Source: Rathayibacter sp. VKM Ac-2857
Lineage (GTDB): Bacteria > Actinomycetota > Actinomycetes > Actinomycetales > Microbacteriaceae
DNA: 64,000 nucleotides
NCBI RefSeq assembly: GCF_013205025.1
Contig: NZ_JABMLE010000004.1
Location: 494,946-558,945, forward strand
Reading direction: 5' to 3'
The notes under the pieces are model-generated. The model had not been told where the DNA came from. It worked only from the letters and a program-made list of their open reading frames with translations, and did no database searches. The translations under genes were made by a program, and so were the position numbers. This document shows, in pieces, positions 58,065-64,000 of the stretch (position 1 is the stretch's first letter; each line of letters starts with the position of its first letter).

Positions 58065-60206
58065 ATGCAGCACCTCACCGACCGCATCCTGTTCGGCGCG
58101 GCGTACTACCACGAGTACCAGCCGACCTCCCGGCTGGGCAGTCGCGACCTCGCCGAGGACCTCCGGCTGATGAAGGCGGCGGGCTTCACCGTCATCCGCG
58201 TCGGCGAGTCGGTCTGGTCGACCTGGGAGCCCGAGAACGGCGTCTTCGAGCTCGACTGGCTGCAGCCGGTGCTGGACGCCGCGCACGAGCACGGCATCGC
58301 GGTGGTGCTGGGCACGCCGACCTACGCGGCGCCGATGTGGCTCGCGCGCCTGTATCCCGAGATCAACGTCGAGCGCTCGAGCGGTCGGCCGATGGGCTGG
58401 GGTGCCCGGCAGGAGATCGACTACTCCCACCCGGCCTTCCTCTTCCACGCCGAGCGCCTCGTCCGGAGGATCGTCGAGCGCTACGCCGCGCATCCCGCGG
58501 TGATCGGCTTCCAGGTCGACAACGAGCCGGGCAACGAGATCTTCCACAACCGGCAGGTCTTCCAGCGCTTCGTCGACCACCTGCGCGCCCGCTACGGCAC
58601 CGTCGAGGCGCTGAACGACGAGTGGGGGCTGACCTACTGGTCGCACCGCCTGTCGACCTGGGCCGATCTCTGGACGCCGGACGCCAACCAGCAGCCGCAG
58701 TACGACCTGGCCTGGCGCCGCTTCCAGGCCTCGCTGACCACCGACTTCATCGGCTGGCAGGCCGAGATCGTGCGCGAGATCACCGCGCGGTCGGGGCGCG
58801 AGGACCAGTTCGTCACGACCTGCATCTCCTACGAGCGCAGGACGGTCCAGGACGAGGAGCTCGTGCGCTCCCTCGACATCGCCGCCGGCAATCCCTACTA
58901 CCGGATGCAGGACGGCCTCGAGCTGCCGGACGCGCGCGCGTTCGACCAGCACTGGACCACCTCGGGCACCTGGGCGCTGTACGCCACGGCCGACAGGATG
59001 TACGGCTCGAAGCAGGCGCCGTTCCTGGTCACCGAGACGGACGCGCAGGCGATCGGCATGCCGTGGTCGAACGAGCCCGGCTTCGACGGGCAGTGGCGCC
59101 AGGCCGCCTGGGCCCTGGTCTCGCGCGGCGCGACGATGATCGAGTACTGGCACTGGCACACGCTGCACCACGGCGCCGAGACCTACTGGGGCGGCGTCCT
59201 GCCGCACTCGCAGGAGCCGGGCCGCGTCTACGAGCAGATCGCCGCCCTGGGCGCCGACTTCGCGGCCGCCGGCGATCGGGTGACCGAGCTGACCCCCGAC
59301 TCCGACGTCGCGATCCTGTTCTCGAACGAGAGCAAGTGGGCGCTCGAGGAGCACCCCTCCTTCAGCGACCCGACCCAGGGCACCGGCGCCGCCCGCGGCG
59401 TGCCCGTCGCGTCGACGCGCACCTTCCAGAACGCCTTCGACGCCTTCGCGCGCGGCGCCTTCGACGCGGGGCTGCAGTCGAACACGGTGCACCCCTCGCA
59501 GCTGACCGAGACGACGCCCGCCGCCTACGCGGCCGGGCATCCCGTGCTGGTCGCCGCGGCGTTCACCATCGCCGACGACGCGCAGCTGCAGTGGCTGGAG
59601 GCGTACGCCGCAGCGGGCGGGCACCTGATCGTCGGCGTGCGCACCGGCTACGAGGACGAGGAGGCGCGGGCCCGCCTGCAGCGCAAGCCGGCGTTCCTCG
59701 ACGAGGCCGCGGGCGTGCACTACGACGAGTTCGCGAACCTGGCGGTCCCCGTGCCGGTCGTCGCGGAGTCGGGCTTCCCGCTGCCGGCCGGCGCCACGGC
59801 GACCCTGTGGGCGGACGGCCTGCAGCCCGACAACGCCGAGGTGCTGGTGCGCTACGTCCACCCGCACTACGGGCGCTTCGCCGCCGTCACGACACGGTCG
59901 CACGGCGCAGGACGGGTGACGACCGTCGGGACCGTGCCCGACCTCGAGTTCGCGCGGAGCCTGATGACCTGGGCCGTCGGCGACGCCGCGTCCGGCTGGC
60001 GCCGCGCCGCGGAGTCGCAGACGGTCACGAGCGCGACCAACCGGCGCGGGGAGCGCATCCGCTTCGTGCACAACTGGTCGTGGAAGCCGTCGGTGTACCC
60101 GCTGCCGGCCGCCGCGACCGACGTCCTGTCGGGCGAGGAGCTGTCGGCCGGGACCGAGCTGGCGCTCGGGCCGTGGGACGTGCGCGTCCTGGCCTCCGCC
60201 GACTGA
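58065..60206 (+). CDS. beta-galactosidase, glycoside hydrolase family 42
   Basis: A 713-residue GH42 enzyme without signal peptide. The N-terminal TIM barrel starts ILFGAAYYHEYQP and holds the acid/base Glu154 (FQVDNEPGN) and nucleophile Glu324 (FLVTETDAQ). A trimerisation domain (about 410-630: LIVGVRTGYEDEEAR and neighbours) and a small C-terminal beta domain ending ALGPWDVRVLASAD complete the normal architecture. It should split beta-galactosides brought in by the adjacent importer. Ribosome site GAAAGG is before ATG 58065. Last gene of the LacI-controlled unit. Confidence 0.92.
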   Translation: MQHLTDRILFGAAYYHEYQPTSRLGSRDLAEDLRLMKAAGFTVIRVGESVWSTWEPENGVFELDWLQPVLDAAHEHGIAVVLGTPTYAAPMWLARLYPEINVERSSGRPMGWGARQEIDYSHPAFLFHAERLVRRIVERYAAHPAVIGFQVDNEPGNEIFHNRQVFQRFVDHLRARYGTVEALNDEWGLTYWSHRLSTWADLWTPDANQQPQYDLAWRRFQASLTTDFIGWQAEIVREITARSGREDQFVTTCISYERRTVQDEELVRSLDIAAGNPYYRMQDGLELPDARAFDQHWTTSGTWALYATADRMYGSKQAPFLVTETDAQAIGMPWSNEPGFDGQWRQAAWALVSRGATMIEYWHWHTLHHGAETYWGGVLPHSQEPGRVYEQIAALGADFAAAGDRVTELTPDSDVAILFSNESKWALEEHPSFSDPTQGTGAARGVPVASTRTFQNAFDAFARGAFDAGLQSNTVHPSQLTETTPAAYAAGHPVLVAAAFTIADDAQLQWLEAYAAAGGHLIVGVRTGYEDEEARARLQRKPAFLDEAAGVHYDEFANLAVPVPVVAESGFPLPAGATATLWADGLQPDNAEVLVRYVHPHYGRFAAVTTRSHGAGRVTTVGTVPDLEFARSLMTWAVGDAASGWRRAAESQTVTSATNRRGERIRFVHNWSWKPSVYPLPAAATDVLSGEELSAGTELALGPWDVRVLASAD

Positions 60207-60234
60207 GGAAGCCCGGACAGGGGGGGCGGCCGAC

Positions 60235-60445
60235 CGCGGCCCGCCGCACAGCATGCTGGTCGAGGAGCCGCCGCCTGCGGACAGCATGCGGCCGACCGCG
60301 GACCGCCGGACAGCATGCTGGTCGAGGAGCCGCCTCCGGCGGCGTACCGAGACCCGCCGTCCCCAGCAGGCCGGTCTGCAGACCCGGCTTCTGACGCCGG
60401 TGGGTCCCGATACCCGCTGCGCGCTGCTCGACCGGCAGGAGGCGT
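60235..60445. repeat. dispersed repeat family, locus C
   Basis: Two copies of GACAGCATGCTGGTCGAGGAG-like sequence (near 60250 and 60308) precede a block of about 100 bp starting GCGTACCGAGACCCGCCGTC that matches 53258-53360 with few changes. It ends with a ...CCCGATACCCGCTGCGCGCTGCTCGACCGGCA half element. No gene is seen between 60207 and 60788. Confidence 0.75.
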
Positions 60446-60523
60446 CGGCGGTGCATCCGTGCGGATCCGGCCGAGAACGCCGTTCTCGGAGGGCGCGGCT
60501 TTTGGCAGTTCCGGATCCGATCA

Positions 60524-60634
60524 CTTTCGAAAGAATGACCCGGACTTTCGCAATACTGCCTTCTCGGACTTTCGAAAGAATGGCGTCGCCCGGCTTTGCG
60601 GGAACTTGCTCGAGAAGTACACGAAACGTTTCGT
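60524..60634. promoter_or_regulatory. array of LacI-type operators upstream of the second sugar importer
   Basis: CTTTCGAAAG palindromes at 60524-60533 and 60569-60578 are embedded in a repeated ACTTTCGAAAGAATG sequence 45 bp apart; a half copy (CTTTCG) sits between at 60545. A third, different palindrome, ACGAAACGTTTCGT (60621-60634), perfect over 14 bp, lies just before the -35 element. The core CGAAACGTTTCG is typical of LacI-family operators. Confidence 0.65.
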
Positions 60635-60641
60635 TTTCTTA

Positions 60642-60670
60642 TTGACAGGGGTGTTATCGGCTGCTTAGTC
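60642..60670 (+). promoter_or_regulatory. promoter of the second sugar importer operon
   Basis: TTGACA (60642-60647), a consensus -35, a 17-bp spacer and TTAGTC (60665-60670) as -10. It lies seven bases after the perfect operator palindrome at 60621-60634 and about 120 bp before the first permease start. Confidence 0.65.
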
Positions 60671-60788
60671 TCGTCCTCGTTCCGAATCACCGGCGATTGG
60701 ATGTCTCGACCATGCACACCCGAAACGGGGCAGGCGGCGCCCTGGCGGCGACCCTGCCGCCCCTTCTCCCGACACCGGTCGGCGCGGC

Positions 60789-61823
60789 ATGGTGATGCCG
60801 CTGACCGGTGCGCCCGGGACGACCGTCCCCGGCGCGACCGTGCCCGGCTCCCCCGGCCCGGAGGAGCCCGTCCCCGGCGGACCCGTGACGATCCGTGGCC
60901 GCTCGAACGTCCGCGGCTTCCGCGCCGCGCGGCGCAGCTTCCGCCGGCACTGGCAGCTCTACCTGCTGATCCTGCCCCCGCTGCTCTACTTCATCGTCTT
61001 CAAGTACGTGCCGATGTCGAACGCGATCATCGCGTTCAAGGACTACAACGTCATCGACGGCGTCTGGGGCAGCCCGTGGGTGGGCCTCAAGCACTTCGAG
61101 CGGTTCTTCTCCAATCCGATCTTCTGGACGCTGCTGAAGAACACCTTCCTGCTCTCGGCCTATGTGGTGCTCGCGGGCTTCCCGTTCCCGATCCTGCTCG
61201 CACTCGCACTGAACGAGGTGCGGCTGCGCTTCTTCCAGCGCACCGTGCAGATGGTCACCTACGCGCCCTATTTCATCTCCACGGTCGTCGTGATCTCGAT
61301 GACGATCCTGTTCCTCTCACCCAAGCTCGGCCCGGTCAGCGAGGTCACCTCGTTCTTCGGTCTCGGGGCGATCGACTTCCTCGGCGATCCGGACTTCTTC
61401 CGGCACATCTACGTCTTCAGCGACGTCTGGCAGACCACCGGCTATTCCGCCGTCCTCTACATGGCGGCTCTGTCGTCGATCGACACCTCGCTCTACGAGG
61501 CGGCCCGGGTCGACGGTGCGAGCCGGCTGCAGAAGATCTGGCACGTCGACATCCCCGGCATCATGCCCACGGCGATCACCATCCTCATCCTCGGCGTCGG
61601 CAACGTGATGGCGATCGGCTTCGAGAAGGCGTTCCTGCTGCAGAACTCGCTGAACCTCTCGCAGTCCGAGATCATCCCCACCTACGTCTACAAGGTGGGA
61701 CTGCTCAACGCCGACTTCAGTCAGGCCGCGGCCATCGGACTCTTCAACGGAATGATCAACCTGGTCCTGCTCCTGGGCGTCAACGCGCTCGCGAAGCGGA
61801 CCACGGGACAGGGGCTCTGGTGA
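60789..61823 (+). CDS. carbohydrate ABC transporter permease (LplB type)
   Basis: A 344-residue permease with six helices, resembling LplB/YteP proteins of importers for complex plant oligosaccharides: HWQLYLLILPPLLYFIVFKYVPMSNAIIAFKDYN, then the EAA loop DTSLYEAARVDGASRLQKIWHVDIPGIMP. About 38 N-terminal residues are a Pro/Gly/Val low-complexity stretch, and ATG 60789 has no clear ribosome site. A start at GTG 60885 would remove this stretch but also lacks a good site, so the N-terminus is uncertain. Confidence 0.88.
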   Translation: MVMPLTGAPGTTVPGATVPGSPGPEEPVPGGPVTIRGRSNVRGFRAARRSFRRHWQLYLLILPPLLYFIVFKYVPMSNAIIAFKDYNVIDGVWGSPWVGLKHFERFFSNPIFWTLLKNTFLLSAYVVLAGFPFPILLALALNEVRLRFFQRTVQMVTYAPYFISTVVVISMTILFLSPKLGPVSEVTSFFGLGAIDFLGDPDFFRHIYVFSDVWQTTGYSAVLYMAALSSIDTSLYEAARVDGASRLQKIWHVDIPGIMPTAITILILGVGNVMAIGFEKAFLLQNSLNLSQSEIIPTYVYKVGLLNADFSQAAAIGLFNGMINLVLLLGVNALAKRTTGQGLW

Positions 61824-62782
61824 CCGCACTCGACACACCCACGACGACCGCCGCCGAGGGCCGCGAGCTCGCGAAGCTCCCGCGCCGCCGCCAGCGCACG
61901 ACCCGCATCAAGGACCCGCTGGTCGACCGCGTCTTCATGATCGCCGTCTACGTCCTGCTCACGACGTTCCTGCTGGCGGTGCTCCTGCCGCTGCTCTACA
62001 TCCTGGCCAGCTCGTTCAGCTCGCCACTGGCCGTCTCGTCCGGCCGGGTCAGCTTCTGGCCGATCGACTTCACCCTCGAGGGCTACGAGCGCGCCCTCGG
62101 CGACTCGACGATCCTCGCGGGCTTCGCCAACTCGCTCTTCTACACGGCCGCCGGCACCTTCGTCAGCCTCGTGCTCACCGTCGCGATCGCCTACCCGCTC
62201 TCACGGAAGGACTTCTGGGGGCGCGGCGGGATCACCCTCGGCGTCATCTTCACGATGCTCTTCGCCGGCGGCATCATCCCCACCTATCTGGTGGTGCAGC
62301 AGCTCGGCCTCCTCGACACCCGCTGGGCGCTGATCCTCCCCCAGGCGGTCGGCGTCTGGCAGGTGATCATCGCGGTCGTCTTCTTCCGCTCCTCCATCCC
62401 GGACGAGCTCTACGAGGCGGCGCAGCTGGACGGCGCGAGCGATCTCCGCTTCCTCTGGACGATCGTGCTCCCGCTCTCCAAGCCGCTGCTCGCGGTGGTC
62501 GCGCTGATGTACGCGATCTACCAGTGGAACTCCTACTTCGACGCGCTGCTCTACCTCCGCGATCCGAGTCTCTATCCGCTGCAGCTGGTGCTGCGGAACG
62601 TCCTGATCCTCAATCAGGCGACTCCGGGCATGGATGCGGCCGCGCAGATCGAGCGCCAGCAGCTCGCGGATCTCCTCAAGTACTCCCTGATCGTCATCTC
62701 GACGGTTCCGGTGATGGTCCTCTATCCCTTCGTCGCCCGGTACTTCAACAAGGGCATCATGCTCGGCGCCGTCAAGGGCTGA
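61820..62782 (+). CDS. carbohydrate ABC transporter permease (LplC/YtcP type)
   Basis: A 320-residue permease starting at GTG 61820 inside the stop of the previous gene (GTGA). First helix MIAVYVLLTTFLLAVLLPLLYILASSFSS, EAA loop IPDELYEAAQLDGASDLRFLWTIVLPLSKP, end FVARYFNKGIMLGAVKG as in the YtcP branch, which differs from MalG by a longer loop before the last helix (RNVLILNQATPGMDAAAQIERQQ). It forms the pore with the LplB-type protein. No ATPase is seen in the operon within the window. Confidence 0.92.
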   Translation: MTALDTPTTTAAEGRELAKLPRRRQRTTRIKDPLVDRVFMIAVYVLLTTFLLAVLLPLLYILASSFSSPLAVSSGRVSFWPIDFTLEGYERALGDSTILAGFANSLFYTAAGTFVSLVLTVAIAYPLSRKDFWGRGGITLGVIFTMLFAGGIIPTYLVVQQLGLLDTRWALILPQAVGVWQVIIAVVFFRSSIPDELYEAAQLDGASDLRFLWTIVLPLSKPLLAVVALMYAIYQWNSYFDALLYLRDPSLYPLQLVLRNVLILNQATPGMDAAAQIERQQLADLLKYSLIVISTVPVMVLYPFVARYFNKGIMLGAVKG

Positions 62783-62870
62783 GCGCCCCTGAGCCGGCCC
62801 CCCGCGGGGCTCGCTCCCTCCCCGGTCGCGTGGACCCCGCGCGGCTTTCTCACCCATGGAAGGAAACACC

Positions 62871-64000
62871 TTGTTCTCTCGCACACAGCACGGCAACGAC
62901 GCCGGGCGGAGGAAGCGCCTCCTCTTCGGCGCCGTCCTCACCACCGCGATCATCGGACTCACCGGCTGCACCGGCGAGAGCCCGGAGGCCGACCGCAAGG
63001 TCATCCGGATCTTCGGCGAGCAGGGCGCGCAGATCGACCTGAACACCAACTCGTTCACCAAGGTGCTGGAGGACAAGTTCGGCGTCGACATCCAGTTCGA
63101 GACGACCTCCTACGGCGCCTCCGAGGCGACGGAGGCGCGGCAGATCTCGCTCGCCGGCGGCGACCTGCCCGAGGCCTACATGCTCGTCCCCTGGGCCTCG
63201 CAGTTCAGCCGGGCCGAGCTCCAGCGCTACGGCGACCAGGGGCTTCTCGTGCAGCTCAACGACCTGATCGACTCGAACGGGCCGAACATCAAGGCGGCCC
63301 TCGACGCGGAGCCGGGCTTCAAGGAGCTCACCGAGACCCCGGACGGCAAGATCTGGGGCCTGCCGCAGTGGAACGACTGCTACCACTGCTCCTACCCCTA
63401 CAAGTTCTGGATCAACACCGACTGGCTCGACACCCTCGGCCTCGCGGCCCCGACCACCCCCGACGAGTTCTTCGCGGTGATGCAGGCCTTCAAGACCCAG
63501 GACCCGAACGGCAACGGCCAGGCGGACGAGATCCCGCTCACCGGCAGCACCCAGCAGTCGCTCGTGCCGTACATCATGAACGCGTTCGTCTACAACGCCT
63601 TCAACACCGGCTCCGGAGCGAACGGGCAGCCCGTCTCGCTCGGACTCGACGGCGACGCCGTGCAGCTGCAGACCATGCAGGACGGCTGGCGCGAGGGCCT
63701 GCAGTTCCTGCACAAGCTGTGGGACGCCGGCCTGATCGACCCCGCCACCTTCTCGCAGGGCGGCGACCAGATGACCGCGACCGGCAACGCGGCCCAGGGC
63801 GTCCTCATCGGCGGCTTCACCGCCATCCACCCCGGCTTCGCCGTCACCATCGGCCAGGAGGACGGGCGCGACACGCAGTACGACCTGCTCCCCCCGCTGA
63901 CGGGCCCCGGCGGCCAGAACGCCACCTTCCTCCTGCCGAGCGTCCCCGGTGCGACCTTCGTCGTCACCAAGGCGGCCGACGAGGAGGAGCAGAAGGTCAT
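62871..64000 (+). CDS. carbohydrate ABC transporter substrate-binding lipoprotein (LplA/YtcQ type), partial
   Basis: The first 376 codons of a lipoprotein cut by the window end. The lipobox is LTGC (Cys33), after a basic start and hydrophobic helix. The mature part matches binding proteins that go with LplB/LplC permeases: KFWINTDWLDTLGLAAPTTPDEFFAVMQAFKTQDPNGNGQADEIPLTG is the characteristic central segment (calcium-like DPNGNGQAD loop). A TTG start at 62871 fits the ribosome site AAGGAAA; ATG 62856 overlaps that site and is less likely. The ligand is probably a plant cell-wall oligosaccharide. Confidence 0.9.
   Translation, partial: MFSRTQHGNDAGRRKRLLFGAVLTTAIIGLTGCTGESPEADRKVIRIFGEQGAQIDLNTNSFTKVLEDKFGVDIQFETTSYGASEATEARQISLAGGDLPEAYMLVPWASQFSRAELQRYGDQGLLVQLNDLIDSNGPNIKAALDAEPGFKELTETPDGKIWGLPQWNDCYHCSYPYKFWINTDWLDTLGLAAPTTPDEFFAVMQAFKTQDPNGNGQADEIPLTGSTQQSLVPYIMNAFVYNAFNTGSGANGQPVSLGLDGDAVQLQTMQDGWREGLQFLHKLWDAGLIDPATFSQGGDQMTATGNAAQGVLIGGFTAIHPGFAVTIGQEDGRDTQYDLLPPLTGPGGQNATFLLPSVPGATFVVTKAADEEEQKV

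Overview
The window is high-GC DNA with long overlapping operons, GTG/TTG starts and no transposase. The gene set (a fused pcaC/pcaD gene, ROK and LacI sugar regulons, polar-lipid-anchored binding proteins) points to an actinobacterium, most likely a plant- or soil-associated member of the Microbacteriaceae; the genus is inference. No rRNA, tRNA or CRISPR array was seen. The window opens inside a minus-strand MFS gene and ends inside a plus-strand solute-binding-protein gene.

Layout. (1) 1-801: partial MFS permease. (2) 1057-5085: a five-gene plus-strand cassette of a Cys-rich lipoprotein, a small secreted two-cysteine peptide, a MacA/HlyD-like adaptor with a peptidoglycan-binding domain, an ABC ATPase and an FtsX-type permease; this looks like a peptide export or immunity unit. 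(3) 5230-8767: SMP-30/lactonase and TetR genes divergent from a membrane-anchored carboxylesterase, with a palindrome over the esterase start. (4) 8790-19076: a minus-strand pob/pca supercluster taking 4-hydroxybenzoate through protocatechuate and the beta-ketoadipate pathway to acetyl-CoA and succinyl-CoA, with its IclR regulator, followed by a divergent LysR gene (19334-20278). (5) 20397-22428: a low-GC island with one unrecognised membrane-protein gene split by a frameshift at a run of eight G. (6) 22831-29262: a second aromatic (meta-cleavage type) cluster: FAH-family hydrolase, amidohydrolase, FAD monooxygenase, cyclase-family enzyme and second FAH enzyme, divergent from an extradiol dioxygenase. 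A 19-bp inverted-repeat motif found here also lies at two places in the pob/pca region, suggesting one IclR regulon.

(7) 29361-30979: intergenic repeats and a DHA2-type drug exporter. (8) 31084-48288: a glycoside-use region. A GH3 glucosidase and a ROK repressor flank a peptide/oligosaccharide-type ABC importer, which is followed by two genes resembling the small and large subunits of C-glycoside deglycosidase, a GH43 enzyme, a second ROK repressor, a GMC FAD oxidoreductase, a GH35/42-like galactosidase and a Gfo/Idh/MocA oxidoreductase. Together they suggest import of plant glycosides, oxidation at sugar C3, and elimination of the aglycone. The aromatic clusters upstream could consume the released phenolics. 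(9) 48510-50551: a decayed patch with SDR, GH1 and lacI remnants. (10) 50982-53111: a secreted PQQ-type sugar dehydrogenase with ricin-like and fibronectin domains. (11) 53466-60206: a LacI-regulated ABC importer plus GH42 beta-galactosidase. (12) 60524-64000: a second carbohydrate ABC importer behind an array of LacI-type operators, cut by the window end.

The biological theme is scavenging of plant-derived glycosides and phenolics. The most interesting parts are the C-deglycosylation-type cluster, the peptide/exporter cassette, the shared IclR box and the frameshifted low-GC gene.
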